A stretch of DNA of 64,000 nt from Candidatus Woesearchaeota archaeon (GTDB taxonomy: Archaea > Nanobdellota > Nanobdellia > Woesearchaeales > GW2011-AR9). Location of the stretch: positions 1 through 64,000 of the forward strand of contig JABHQW010000005.1 of NCBI GenBank assembly GCA_018696595.1, given 5' to 3'. Positions 1 through 8,544 of the stretch are shown piece by piece (positions within the stretch are counted from its first letter, which is position 1; each line of letters starts with the position of its first letter). A program made the translations under genes and the position numbers. A model generated the notes under the pieces. The model worked only from the letters and a program-made list of their open reading frames with translations. It was not told the DNA's origin and did no database searches.

Positions 1-978
1 CTCTTCTTCAAATTCTTTAGCGATATCTTTATCAGTAATAATCAGAACATTCTCATCATTCCTAGTATCTCCACCACCAGTTGGATTAAATGATCCAGTT
101 ACAACAGTTTCTTCATCGATGACGAAAACCTTATGATGCATGTTCTGCTTGTTGCCATCTTTAATCACATCTAAATCTTGGCCAATTAGTGATTCATAAA
201 CAGAATATTTAGTAACTTGTCTGGCTTCCATTACTCCCTGAATCTCAATATCTTCTAAACTTTTCAATAAGATAATATTTCCAATCCCTTCATTTGTAAA
301 TGAGAAAGTCATAAAGTGAATAGATTTCTTTGCTTTCTTTAATTCATCTTTCACTTTATCTGCACAATGATCTTCTGGACAGAAATAATTCTTGATAGTT
401 ATTCCATCAAGTTCAATCACAGGATTTAAAACTGGATCGCCTTTCTTAAAAGTACCGCTCCACATCTCTTGAAACTCTGCTTCATAATTAGTAGCAAGAG
501 CTTTAGATTCAATTAGAACCAAATTGTTGTTATTCTTAGTTGCACCGTTATTAGTTGGGTTCATACTTCCGGAAAAGATTTTCTTACCATCAACAATACA
601 AAACTTATTATGCATTAATCCCCATTTATCTTCAACAACAAACTCATGATTGAATTTCTTCAGATAATCATTATCAGTAACAATTTTAACATCAATTTCT
701 TTTTCTTTCTCCAAAAGTTTCTTTTGTAAAGATTCTAATCCTATATCAAACAAAGCGCAATGTAAAGTTTCTTCAGCAGTATCAATGAACTCAATCAAAA
801 CAGACTCACAATCTTCTCGCGGACAGAAATAAACTTCAATATTTCCAGTATCTCCGATTAGAGTGTTTACTTTTGTTTCTGTAATAGTTGCAGAAGTAAT
901 GTTTTCTAAATCAAAGTCTAGGAAGTAAGACCCTGCCATTAATAGAACAAACAATAAACCAAGAATCACCTTTTTCAT
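1..978 (-). CDS. Secreted phospholipase D-family nuclease-like protein (C-terminus cut by window edge)
   Basis: The open frame runs off the left edge of the window; 326 codons are visible and it is not in the ORF track. It starts MKKVILGLLFVLLMAG, a signal peptide or N-terminal membrane anchor, so the protein is probably outside the cytoplasm. Two HKD-type motifs are visible: HNKFCIVDGKKIFSGSMNP near residue 125 and HHKVFVIDEETVVTGSFNP near residue 285. Each is followed by an N-rich stretch, as in PLDc_2 phosphodiesterases. Two Cys-containing segments (YFCPREDCES, YFCPEDHCAD) precede each half, so the protein is an internal duplication. The family cleaves phosphodiester bonds in DNA/RNA or phospholipids; the substrate cannot be read here. 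A TTTAAG box about 28 nt upstream of the ATG suggests a leaderless transcript. The fold is near certain, the substrate unknown. Confidence 0.88.
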   Translation of the reverse strand, partial: MKKVILGLLFVLLMAGSYFLDFDLENITSATITETKVNTLIGDTGNIEVYFCPREDCESVLIEFIDTAEETLHCALFDIGLESLQKKLLEKEKEIDVKIVTDNDYLKKFNHEFVVEDKWGLMHNKFCIVDGKKIFSGSMNPTNNGATKNNNNLVLIESKALATNYEAEFQEMWSGTFKKGDPVLNPVIELDGITIKNYFCPEDHCADKVKDELKKAKKSIHFMTFSFTNEGIGNIILLKSLEDIEIQGVMEARQVTKYSVYESLIGQDLDVIKDGNKQNMHHKVFVIDEETVVTGSFNPTGGGDTRNDENVLIITDKDIAKEFEEE

Positions 979-999
979 TTATTTTAGTAAGATTGAAAT

Positions 1000-1017
1000 A
1001 TTACTTAAACATTTCTA
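1000..1017 (-). promoter_or_regulatory. Promoter box of the PLD-family gene
   Basis: On the minus strand this reads TAGAAATGTTTAAGTAAT. The TTTAAG core lies about 28 nt upstream of the PLD ATG, the distance expected of an archaeal TATA box driving a leaderless transcript. An identical 18-mer is at 1332-1349. Confidence 0.55.
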
Positions 1018-1309
1018 CTATCGAGGATGTAGTATAGCTACCATCTGAACGGTAAAAACGATTTGGAGGCATTCCAGTAGGATCAGGAATACCTTCAGCA
1101 CGAAAATCATCTGCGGTTTCACAGCCTTGCAACATTGCCCTAATTAACCAATAAGCCCTTACACCACGTGGATCCTCAGAACCAGCAAACACTTCTCTTA
1201 AAGGAGGACCTTCTGCAATTTCTTTCATATATATTAGATGGGCCATACGATCTCCGATAACATAATTCAATCCTTCATCCACTTTATCATTAATAGCTGT
1301 ATCTCCCAT
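1001..1309 (-). CDS. Hypothetical protein, 102 aa
   Basis: I do not recognise this small soluble protein. It has no signal peptide or membrane segment. It is mostly helical at first, with a Pro/Gly-rich C-terminal part (PDPTGMPPNRF). The ATG at 1309 lies about 29 nt downstream of a TTTAAG box inside an 18-nt promoter-like sequence that recurs before the neighbouring PLD gene, so transcription is probably leaderless. The 3' end of the gene carries the promoter of the PLD gene. It is on the same strand as that gene with a 22-nt gap. Codon use resembles its neighbours. Confidence 0.6.
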   Translation of the reverse strand: MGDTAINDKVDEGLNYVIGDRMAHLIYMKEIAEGPPLREVFAGSEDPRGVRAYWLIRAMLQGCETADDFRAEGIPDPTGMPPNRFYRSDGSYTTSSIVEMFK

Positions 1310-1331
1310 ATTTAATAAAGTAATGAGAACA

Positions 1332-1349
1332 ATTACTTAAACATTTCTA
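1332..1349 (-). promoter_or_regulatory. Promoter box of the 102-aa gene
   Basis: This is an exact second copy of the 18-nt box TAGAAATGTTTAAGTAAT. Its TTTAAG core is about 29 nt upstream of the ATG at 1309, again fitting a leaderless transcript. Confidence 0.55.
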
Positions 1350-1403
1350 AGTTGTAGTCTCTAGTAAAGATAAATTTAAATAATTGTTTAGAATTAAAAA
1401 AAC

Positions 1404-1739
1404 ATGACAACTACAAGAGAAATCGGAAAAGGATTGGAAGAAATGTTAAAGAAAGATGGAGAAGGCATTAGAATTGGAACTCTTGTTGAAAATCATCGAT
1501 TAGATGTACAGACACACAGATATGAAGAGAATATAGTTTACAAAGCTTCTTGGGATGGGGTAGATTTAACATTAACATTATCTAAAAAAGATGGCCATTG
1601 GAACATTCAGAATTATCCAGACCAAACACCACATAAAACAAAATTATTATTAAATCGCTTTCTTAACGCTTCTTATCAGACTCTCTTAGAAATGCATGAA
1701 ACATCATACCCTATTCTTTTAGAAAAAGGTTTAATTTGA
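1404..1739 (+). CDS. Hypothetical protein, 111 aa
   Basis: This unrecognised soluble protein has alternating charged segments and a central beta-like stretch (YKASWDGVDLTLTLSKKDGHW) followed by a helical C-terminus. The ATG at 1404 lies about 26 nt after a TTTAAATAA box, consistent with a leaderless transcript. It is divergent from the 102-aa gene and stands alone. No catalytic motif is visible. Confidence 0.6.
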   Translation: MTTTREIGKGLEEMLKKDGEGIRIGTLVENHRLDVQTHRYEENIVYKASWDGVDLTLTLSKKDGHWNIQNYPDQTPHKTKLLLNRFLNASYQTLLEMHETSYPILLEKGLI

Positions 1740-1802
1740 TTAGTTATTCCCAAATATTTATATATTAAAAACTACTTCTCAAGTTAAAAGAGGTGCATTC
1801 AA

Positions 1803-2828
1803 ATGAAAAAGATATTCGCAATAAGTACAATTTTAATATTCTGTTTAAGTTTCCTAGCAATTGCAGGACCAGACTTAACAGTAATGGATTTAGATATAGA
1901 CGCAGATTCAATTGTTCCAGGTGAAAAGTATCATTATACAATTGATATCAAAAATGTTGGAGATGAAGATTCATTTACAAGATTAGCAAATTTCTATTAC
2001 ATTGATGAAGAATATAAAGGAACTTATCCAGGAGCATTATTAACAGTACTAAGTGATAGAGCTCAGACAGAGATTTCTACGGTTACTATCATTGCTGCAG
2101 ATGGAAGTGAATCAAAAGTTACACCAGAAGACGGAACTATTCTTTACATGGCTCCTGCAGAATCTGAAGAAAGAATTCAGGAAAGAATTGAAGGCATGAT
2201 GGCAAGAGCAGACACTTTTGGATGGACTGAAGAAGAAATTCAAGAGAACATTGAAAACATTCAAGAAACGTTTGGTAATCCACACGAGGACGGAGTAGAA
2301 GGTCTTTTCATCACATTAGCACCGGGAGAAACGGTGAGATATGATTCAAAAGATACTTACCAGGGTTTTGGGGCATTAAGTTTTCCAGTTAGTACATTAA
2401 GTATTGATCCAATCCCAGTAACTTTAACCTTTGAGATTGACCCATTATTAGAATCTGATGATAACATTAACAATAATGTTTATACAACAGAGTTGGTAAT
2501 GGAACCAAACGTCATCCAAGGACCAAAAGAAGAAACCGATAAGAATAGAGAGCTAGACGACGAAAATGAATACTTCGCTTATGCTCTTGGTTGTACAACA
2601 ATTCAAGGTAAAGAGATTTGTGTTTCAGGAGACGACCCAAACATTCCGGATGAAGAAGAAAGTTTAATCATTTCTGTGGATGGGGTTGAACAAGAATATT
2701 CCCTTTACGGATTAATGATGGCTTGGCTTAACAACTTCTTTGGAGATGGTAAGGTAGCACCAACTGAGATAGTTAATGGAGTAGAAATCAGATTGTACGA
2801 CAACGGGTTTAAGTTTACCTTTGTTTAA
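1803..2828 (+). CDS. Secreted protein with N-terminal CARDB-like domain, 341 aa
   Basis: An N-terminal signal peptide (MKKIFAISTILIFCLSFLAIAG) is followed by a segment like CARDB/APHP adhesion-type beta-sandwiches: PDLTVMDLDIDADSIVPGEK, then a VGDEDSF turn. These domains usually mediate extracellular binding. The middle (residues about 115-160) is an acidic helical insertion, and a second beta-rich stretch follows with PIPVTLTFEIDP and DDNINNNVYTTELV. The C-terminal third has two cysteines (GCTTIQGKEICVSG) and ends with a short beta hairpin, without a membrane anchor. An SD-like AGAGGTG precedes the ATG and a TATA-like TTTATATATT lies further upstream. It is probably secreted or envelope-associated; its ligand is unknown. 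Confidence 0.72.
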   Translation: MKKIFAISTILIFCLSFLAIAGPDLTVMDLDIDADSIVPGEKYHYTIDIKNVGDEDSFTRLANFYYIDEEYKGTYPGALLTVLSDRAQTEISTVTIIAADGSESKVTPEDGTILYMAPAESEERIQERIEGMMARADTFGWTEEEIQENIENIQETFGNPHEDGVEGLFITLAPGETVRYDSKDTYQGFGALSFPVSTLSIDPIPVTLTFEIDPLLESDDNINNNVYTTELVMEPNVIQGPKEETDKNRELDDENEYFAYALGCTTIQGKEICVSGDDPNIPDEEESLIISVDGVEQEYSLYGLMMAWLNNFFGDGKVAPTEIVNGVEIRLYDNGFKFTFV

Positions 2829-2845
2829 TTTTTTTTTATTTCTTT

Positions 2846-5455
2846 TTAATTTTTTAGATTAGAAAAGAATTTCTTTATTTCTTCTTCTGTAAGTTCAAAT
2901 CCTTTTTGTTTAACACTAAGAAGATCCATTTCTCCAACTTTCTCAAAAATTTCCATTAATTCTTTCTCTGATTGAAATAATTGTAATTGTTTAGGAATCT
3001 TAAAATAGTGATCCATTTCCTTCATGAACCTAAAAAATTCTAAAGAAGTAGCCATGTTATGAACTTCATCAAAAACTTCTTCCACCACTCTTTGATTAAA
3101 AATTGAGAAATAAATTGCTTTTTTAGGTAATAGCTTTCCAATTAAATGCCTATTTTTATAATTGATTTCAATTGATTTCATAATTCCTTTATCAATAAGT
3201 TTTTTTGTTTCGTTTTTATCAAACAGTTTGTTTTGTAATATTTCTCCCCCCGCCTGATAGGTTTTATGTCTTGTTTTAATCCTACCAGTAATAAAATTAA
3301 AAATATATTGTTTCTCGAGAATAAATTTCTTTATTTTTTCATACTTCTTAAATAGTTTTTTATATTCTTTACTAGATTCATTCAATCGTTGTAATTCCCA
3401 GTAAATTAAACCAATCTTTTGAAAATAATGATACGAGACATAATTAAGTTTAGTAAGAACATTGGCTAATTCCGGATTTTCTTTTTTAACTTTTTGGAAA
3501 ACAGGTTCATCGATCAACATTACCATCTCTTCTTTATACTTTGGTAAATAATAATCAATATCGTTGATATAATTTTTCTGCTCTTTACGATAATTTTGAT
3601 ACCACTCTTTAAATTTAAATTCAGGAGTTCTTCGTATTGCTTCATCTAAAGCACTTTCATTAATTTCAGAAAGGTTCAAGTATCTTCCAAATAATTTGAA
3701 TATTCTTTTATTTTCTTTTTGTAAATGTTTTTCTATCCTCATTCCTCGACTACTATAAATAGAATAAGAAATTTCCTTTTCAATAGACTTTTTAATCCCG
3801 GATAAAATAAGATAAAAATAACCAATAGCATAAAATTCATTGCCAAAAACTCTTCCTAAAGTGTCAGGCAACACATAATTCTTGTTTAAAGATAGTTCTC
3901 TGATTTTTATCATAGCCGAAGAAAAACTATTAACAAATCTAGGTGAATCAAAGATAATGCCATTGTAAATATAATGAATATGTTTCTTGCCAGAAACTAT
4001 TTGAGCATCACGCCATTGTGTAATAGAATCAGAACGCAAATCACAAAGAAACTGCACTAACGCATTAATTCTTGGTGTAGGGTTAAGTTTGTATACTAAA
4101 TTCACTTCATAGTTACTATTAGGATTATTGATTTCATCAAAATGATGGGTTAGTTCATGTATCCACATATGTAAACGTGATATTAAATTATCATAAATTA
4201 CTTTTGGAAACTGATTATTAACACTATTATAATAAGCTTCCAAAGTCGTTTTAAATTCCTTTATATTAAGTGATAATTGAGGTTTATTTCTGTCATAATC
4301 CCAATTTTTGATATTAGGAACATTACTAAACCCTTTACCAACCTGATATGCTTTCTTTTCCTCAAAAAAGTGATTCTTTTCAGCAAACTCAACACAAAAT
4401 AAAGAAAAGTTAATTAGTAGACCATTAATGGACTCTACTAAGGCTGCTAATGACTCACCAGTTCCGGGTTGACAAGCCGCCCCATAAGAGGTTAAATCTC
4501 TAATACAACAATTAACATCAATATAATTTGATCTAATCAGTTTAGTTGATGATTTTAAATATGCTAATTTTAATATCAATTTTAAAAAGTTTAATAATAA
4601 CAGTGTGAAGCCATTTACATCTTCTTTGAAAAATTTAACCAATGCTTCAAATTTTGCTCTCTTTTCTAAAGCTTCTGATTCACCAAGATGAATATCGCGA
4701 AAATATGTTTTTTTAATATCTTCAATTAATTTGTCAGTAAACACCTCTTCAATAAATTCAACTTTATACATGTGGTGGATATAAACATGAAAATGAATTT
4801 TTGGTTTAAAAGTACCATACTTGTTTCTTAAAACAATATCTGGAGTCCAATCCTCTTCAACAGAATATTTCTTTAACATTTTTAAATCTTTATTAGAAAT
4901 GCCTCTTTCTTTTTGCATAAGATATTCTTTAGCCAGAATCAGTTTCCCTATAGGTTTTGTGTCAAATTCATTTTTTAAAGGAGTTTCATGAAGATATTCA
5001 ATAAATAACCCTTGAAGAATTTTATCTCCATAACGAAGTTGAAATGTTTCATTATAGAAACGTTGCATCTCCAGTTTTAATGGTGAAGGGAATTCTCCAA
5101 ATTCCTGTTTTACTTTTTGTCGAAACTCCATGAATTTATTATACCAAAATGTATAAGTATTCTCCAGCTCATTACAATTTTTAATAATCTTATTTAAGAT
5201 GCTAGGGTAATTGTGTTTTTCAAGTTTTTTTATCCCACTCACAATTTCTTTAGATCTTTTTTCTGAACTTTTAACGGTTCTATGATTAATCTCAAACATA
5301 ATATCTTTATAATAATGTCTTATAAAATCATTCATTGACTCGTTCAGATCATCAAGTCCTTTCTTAAATTTTATAAGAAATTCATCTTGGTACCATTTCA
5401 TGAACTGTTTAAAAGAATTAATTATTTCATCATACTCTTTTTTACTAGTAATCAT
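2846..5455 (-). CDS. Large lysine-rich protein with an HEXXH motif, 869 aa (unknown function)
   Basis: I do not recognise the full-length family. The protein is highly charged and largely helical, with predicted coiled-coil stretches in the first 120 and last 250 residues. It has no signal peptide or membrane segment. Near residue 435 there is HMWIHELTHHFDEINN, which contains HELTH, a good match to the HEXXH zinc-binding and catalytic helix of zincin metallopeptidases. The following 40 residues include acidic positions that could be a third ligand, but none is certain. The gene stands alone, convergent with the CARDB-like gene. Its codon use is more A/T-rich than the adjacent ribosomal gene, which may mean later acquisition. 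A cytoplasmic metallopeptidase is possible but unproven. Confidence 0.65.
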   Translation of the reverse strand: MITSKKEYDEIINSFKQFMKWYQDEFLIKFKKGLDDLNESMNDFIRHYYKDIMFEINHRTVKSSEKRSKEIVSGIKKLEKHNYPSILNKIIKNCNELENTYTFWYNKFMEFRQKVKQEFGEFPSPLKLEMQRFYNETFQLRYGDKILQGLFIEYLHETPLKNEFDTKPIGKLILAKEYLMQKERGISNKDLKMLKKYSVEEDWTPDIVLRNKYGTFKPKIHFHVYIHHMYKVEFIEEVFTDKLIEDIKKTYFRDIHLGESEALEKRAKFEALVKFFKEDVNGFTLLLLNFLKLILKLAYLKSSTKLIRSNYIDVNCCIRDLTSYGAACQPGTGESLAALVESINGLLINFSLFCVEFAEKNHFFEEKKAYQVGKGFSNVPNIKNWDYDRNKPQLSLNIKEFKTTLEAYYNSVNNQFPKVIYDNLISRLHMWIHELTHHFDEINNPNSNYEVNLVYKLNPTPRINALVQFLCDLRSDSITQWRDAQIVSGKKHIHYIYNGIIFDSPRFVNSFSSAMIKIRELSLNKNYVLPDTLGRVFGNEFYAIGYFYLILSGIKKSIEKEISYSIYSSRGMRIEKHLQKENKRIFKLFGRYLNLSEINESALDEAIRRTPEFKFKEWYQNYRKEQKNYINDIDYYLPKYKEEMVMLIDEPVFQKVKKENPELANVLTKLNYVSYHYFQKIGLIYWELQRLNESSKEYKKLFKKYEKIKKFILEKQYIFNFITGRIKTRHKTYQAGGEILQNKLFDKNETKKLIDKGIMKSIEINYKNRHLIGKLLPKKAIYFSIFNQRVVEEVFDEVHNMATSLEFFRFMKEMDHYFKIPKQLQLFQSEKELMEIFEKVGEMDLLSVKQKGFELTEEEIKKFFSNLKN

Positions 5456-5491
5456 TAAAAAAAGAAAAGAAAAAGAAATATATAAAATTAT

Positions 5492-6067
5492 CTATTGTCT
5501 TCTTAAGTTAGCTCTTCTACTTGGTCTAGCTTTCTCATAACCGTGACCTTTTCCACGTAATCCACGAGATTTTCTTCCTGCGCTAGTTTTACCATGGAAT
5601 ACTCTAGAGCCATGTTTCTTATCTTGTAACCAAGTTAAGTTTTTATCAGACTTAATAACCGGATGGTTTGGATCAACAAGAATAATTTCGTACCAGTAAG
5701 ATTTACCATCTTCTGCCACCCAATAAGAGTTCAGAACTGTAAGGTTCAAAAACTTCTTCTGACAACGTTCCTCAGCAATTTGTTTATAATTCTTATTTAG
5801 ATCTAATCTTGTTCCGTACCTTTTTGGACGCCTACCTTTCTTAATCTGCGGTCGAGTATGACCACCACGAGGAACTCTTTGTCTAACGACAATAAAACCT
5901 TGTTTAGCTTTATATCCTAAAGAACGAGCTCGATCAATCCGAGTAGGTTTTTCTATTTTAACAGTTACGTTTTCTTTACGCCACTTAATTAATCTTTCAC
6001 GCCACAATTCTGGCATGTTTGCCTTTGGTTTCTTCCAAAGATCTCTTACTTGTTTGTATAAACTCAT
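5492..6067 (-). CDS. rpl15e: Ribosomal protein eL15 (L15e)
   Basis: This is a component of the archaeal/eukaryotic large ribosomal subunit that binds 23S rRNA. The 191-aa protein has the family hallmarks: N-terminal MSLYKQVRDLWKKP, a central VRQRVPRGGHTRP, the KKGRRPKRYG segment, and a basic tail RGLRGKGHGYEKARPSRRANL. Its length matches the usual 190-200 aa. The ORF track starts nine codons earlier, but the strong SD AGGAGG lies just upstream of the ATG at 6067 and the homologues begin here, so this start is preferred. The leader contains a small hairpin (see separate entry). It is not in a ribosomal operon in this window. Confidence 0.97.
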   Translation of the reverse strand: MSLYKQVRDLWKKPKANMPELWRERLIKWRKENVTVKIEKPTRIDRARSLGYKAKQGFIVVRQRVPRGGHTRPQIKKGRRPKRYGTRLDLNKNYKQIAEERCQKKFLNLTVLNSYWVAEDGKSYWYEIILVDPNHPVIKSDKNLTWLQDKKHGSRVFHGKTSAGRKSRGLRGKGHGYEKARPSRRANLRRQ

Positions 6068-6101
6068 TTTATTTAGCCTCCTAATTTGCTTCAATTTTAT
6101 A

Positions 6102-6126
6102 CCAGTTCAGGCAAGCTACTGCCCAC
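6102..6126 (-). promoter_or_regulatory. Leader hairpin upstream of eL15
   Basis: In the minus-strand leader, GGCA-GTAGCT-TGCC forms a 4-bp hairpin, extended by flanking weak pairs, within a roughly 60-90 nt untranslated region between the TATA region and the SD. Many archaeal r-protein leaders are self-regulatory, but nothing here proves that. It could be chance. Confidence 0.25.
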
Positions 6127-6181
6127 ATTCGAGTATTTTATACTAAAAAGAGGGGTTATTTAAAAAGGTTACCTTAAGAAT

Positions 6182-6571
6182 TTACCAAAAGAATTTCCAT
6201 CTCTTGTCTTGCTGTTTCTCTTTAGCAAGATCTTTCAATCCAGCAGATTTAGCATTTAGTAAGAATTGTTTAGCAACTGCCTTTAATCTTAAATTATTAA
6301 TATCAGCATCATTTTGAAAAAACTCATATTTCTCCAATAAAGTGTCAAGAACACCGGCTTGAGTTTCCAGATTAATATGAATTATTCCATCACTAGCAAC
6401 TTTACGTTCTGTTTCTAAATCTTTCAATTTTTGTAGTTCAGGCAATAATGATTTAACATCATAATGAATGTCATTTAGAAATTCAACGATTGCATCAACA
6501 TCTTTAACTATGTCAACCTGATACTTTGCTTCTTTCTTTTTAGAACGTTTCCACCAACTCTTTTTTACCAT
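6182..6571 (-). CDS. Hypothetical charged helical protein, 129 aa
   Basis: This unrecognised protein has a strongly basic start (KKSWWKRSKKKEAK) and then helical repeats with coiled-coil character (LLPELQKLKDLETERK). It ends in a basic WKFFW tail. There is no signal peptide. It follows RNA family A copy 1 and the signal peptidase gene on the same strand. The basic N-terminus could bind nucleic acid or ribosomes, which is inference only. Confidence 0.6.
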   Translation of the reverse strand: MVKKSWWKRSKKKEAKYQVDIVKDVDAIVEFLNDIHYDVKSLLPELQKLKDLETERKVASDGIIHINLETQAGVLDTLLEKYEFFQNDADINNLRLKAVAKQFLLNAKSAGLKDLAKEKQQDKRWKFFW

Positions 6572-6634
6572 ATTACAAATAAATCTTTTTTATCTTATAA
6601 ACTTTACCATTTGAATAAAGTTTAATTATTAATT

Positions 6635-6752
6635 TTGAGCAACATCGGGTTCGCTTCTTTTAAGGATTTTATAAGTGCGGGCCCTTCCCGTAAGGATCCC
6701 CCGCAGATTAATGTTTAGTTTTATAGAACACTCACATATTGATGGTGCTCAA
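6635..6752 (-). ncRNA. Structured RNA element, family A copy 1
   Basis: This 118-nt element is closed by a 7-bp stem TTGAGCA/TGCTCAA, extended after one mismatch by CATC/GATG. Inside is a GC-rich hairpin, CTGCGGG...CCCGCAC, capped by CCTTACGGG. Conserved unpaired blocks TGTGAG and GAAGCGAACC are shared with copy 2 at 12818-12940, where the outer stem has different bases but stays paired. It begins 15 nt after the stop of the signal peptidase gene and ends 64 nt before the next ATG, on the same strand as both. It could be a processed ncRNA or a leader element; the family is not recognised. Confidence 0.65.
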
Positions 6753-6766
6753 AAATAAGTACTTGC

Positions 6767-7414
6767 TTACCTTTCAATAACTATCCCTAATGGTCTAACA
6801 GCATCTACAAACAAAATTTTAGCCCAACCCAAATAAGGAATCTTAATCATACCTTTACCAAAGATCCGATCTTCAGAGATCTTCTCTTCTCCAAGACTGC
6901 CAGATAAACTCTGCTTATTATGATCTCCTTTAGTTTGGTAATAATACGAACCCTCTTCTTCCCAAACTTTTACAACTCGATGAATTATTGGTTGAATTTG
7001 ACTCCCTTGAAAGATTAATACATCTCCGGGATCAATATTATCTTTATTTGCTCTCCAGAGAATAATCACATCCCCTTTTCTAAAACCATCCCTAAATGGA
7101 AATTTCTTAAACTCTTCTTTAGTAATTCCGTTAGATTCATACCATTGTCCACAAACTTGCCAATAACTGTCAAAAGATTCTGGGAATTCAACAAATTTCT
7201 GACCACAAATAATGTCATTATGGGTTCCGTGTTCCATACTTTCAGAGATTACTGCTACTATCGGAAATGAAGTTCCTAAAACAAGTCCTAAAACTGGATA
7301 AACAATAAACCTAATAACTAAGAAAGCTACGATTATATTAGCGATCCAACTCCAGACGCTATCGTCTTCCCAAAAGAACTTCCAAGCTCTCTTACTATGA
7401 TCTCTTACTCCCAT
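6767..7414 (-). CDS. Signal peptidase I, Sec11-type (family S26B)
   Basis: This membrane protease cleaves signal peptides from Sec-exported proteins on the outer face of the membrane. The 215-aa protein has an N-terminal membrane segment (residues about 23-45, IIVAFLVIRFIVYPVLGL) and a second hydrophobic stretch leading into the catalytic SESMEHG with the nucleophilic Ser. A basic residue follows in IIHRVV, the His that replaces Lys in archaeal/ER enzymes, and the acidic position is in TKGDHN. The GDVIIL and IDPGDVLIF segments are typical boxes. Around residues 70-110 there is a Cys-containing insertion (CGQKFVEFP, WQVCGQW). Its length fits archaeal enzymes, and the start at 7414 has a TATA-like sequence upstream. 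Many predicted secreted proteins in this window are likely substrates. Confidence 0.92.
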   Translation of the reverse strand: MGVRDHSKRAWKFFWEDDSVWSWIANIIVAFLVIRFIVYPVLGLVLGTSFPIVAVISESMEHGTHNDIICGQKFVEFPESFDSYWQVCGQWYESNGITKEEFKKFPFRDGFRKGDVIILWRANKDNIDPGDVLIFQGSQIQPIIHRVVKVWEEEGSYYYQTKGDHNKQSLSGSLGEEKISEDRIFGKGMIKIPYLGWAKILFVDAVRPLGIVIER

Positions 7415-7477
7415 TGTAAGATATTATTATTTGTTTATTTAAAAACCTTTTTATAGATTAAAATAATACAATTACCC

Positions 7478-8284
7478 ATGTATCCAGAGCTTATCAAAGA
7501 AATCAAAAAGAAAAAAGAATTATCTGAATTAGATAATAAGTTCATCAAAGAAGAACTAGATCGTTTTTTCAAAAGAGAACCAAAAATTTTCAAGAATCTA
7601 AAAGAACAAACAAATCCGAAAGCTAAAGATTACAAAATTGTCATTAAAGAAGTTCGTGCAAAGTTAAGAAGATCTTATGGATTATTTCGTGTAGAAAAGG
7701 AAAGTAAAGATTTGAAAGAATTATTTAAGAAGAAAGATTACCAAAAAGTATTGGAAACACATTCTTCTACTAAAGAAAGATTACCTTTCTACAATCAATT
7801 ATACAAAAAAATATTCAAAGTAACAGGAAAACCAAAAACAATTCTTGATTTAGGAGCAGGATTAAATCCCCTGTCATATGAGTTTATGAAAACGAGATCA
7901 GAATATTACGCTTATGATTTAAGTAAAGAAGAAGTTAAAGTCTTGAATCAATTTTTCAAAGATAAAAATATTAACGGCAAAGCAGGGATTTTAGATTTAT
8001 TAGAAACAAATAAAGTAAAAAAGTTACCGAAAGCAGACATCGCTTTCTTATTCAAAATGACTGATGTTTTAGATAAAGGCAAAGGCCATAAAACTTCTGA
8101 GAAAATAATTACAGCAATCCCCGCAAAGTTTATTGTAGTAAGTTTTCCAACCTTAACAATGTCTGGTAAACCAATGAACCATCCCAGAAGAGGTTGGATT
8201 GAATTAATGTGTAAACGCCTAGAATACAAGTTCCAAGTTCTTGAATTTAGTAATGAAATTTTTTATGTAGTTAAAAAATCATAG
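7478..8284 (+). CDS. FmrO/ArmA-like SAM-dependent rRNA methyltransferase homologue
   Basis: The protein resembles the 16S rRNA methyltransferases of the FmrO/Arm/Rmt family (PF07091 type). In actinomycetes and resistant bacteria these methylate the A site and block aminoglycosides. An N-terminal helical domain (residues 1-110) precedes the Rossmann SAM site ILDLGAGLNPLSYEF. YAYDLSKEEV provides the acidic ribose-binding position, and ADIAFLFKMTDVLD and VVSFPTLTMSG are further family blocks. At 268 aa it is close to the 250-280 aa family norm. It stands as a single gene divergent from the signal peptidase. In this archaeon a housekeeping rRNA or other RNA modification is more likely than drug resistance. 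The family call is firm, the target inferred. Confidence 0.8.
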   Translation: MYPELIKEIKKKKELSELDNKFIKEELDRFFKREPKIFKNLKEQTNPKAKDYKIVIKEVRAKLRRSYGLFRVEKESKDLKELFKKKDYQKVLETHSSTKERLPFYNQLYKKIFKVTGKPKTILDLGAGLNPLSYEFMKTRSEYYAYDLSKEEVKVLNQFFKDKNINGKAGILDLLETNKVKKLPKADIAFLFKMTDVLDKGKGHKTSEKIITAIPAKFIVVSFPTLTMSGKPMNHPRRGWIELMCKRLEYKFQVLEFSNEIFYVVKKS

Positions 8285-8319
8285 AAATTCTTTTAAATTG
8301 GGCTGAATAATAGATAAAA

Positions 8320-8544
8320 ATGGAAAAAGAATATACTTGTAATTATTGTCAGAAACAAATAGAAAAACCCGAAGATGGAGTTATTGATCAAGTTAGTGGA
8401 AACTATTACCACAATGCAAAAGGATGTCCAATAAAAGATAAATCGTTGGGAGATAGTTGTTCTGAAATGCGCAATGGCACATTAGTAGAAAGAGTGCAGT
8501 CCCATTTAGTACCATTAATAGACTTAGTAAAACCAACAGATTAA
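8320..8544 (+). CDS. Small zinc-ribbon-like protein, 74 aa
   Basis: Near the N-terminus is YTCNYCQKQIE (C-x2-C), followed by YYHNAKGCP and a later DSCSEM. This gives a set of Cys/His ligands suited to one zinc site, like small LIM/ribbon modules that check for a coordinated motif. No enzymatic motif is visible. It follows the methyltransferase gene in the same direction by 35 nt and overlaps the convergent ATPase stop by 4 nt. Its function is unknown. Confidence 0.6.
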   Translation: MEKEYTCNYCQKQIEKPEDGVIDQVSGNYYHNAKGCPIKDKSLGDSCSEMRNGTLVERVQSHLVPLIDLVKPTD

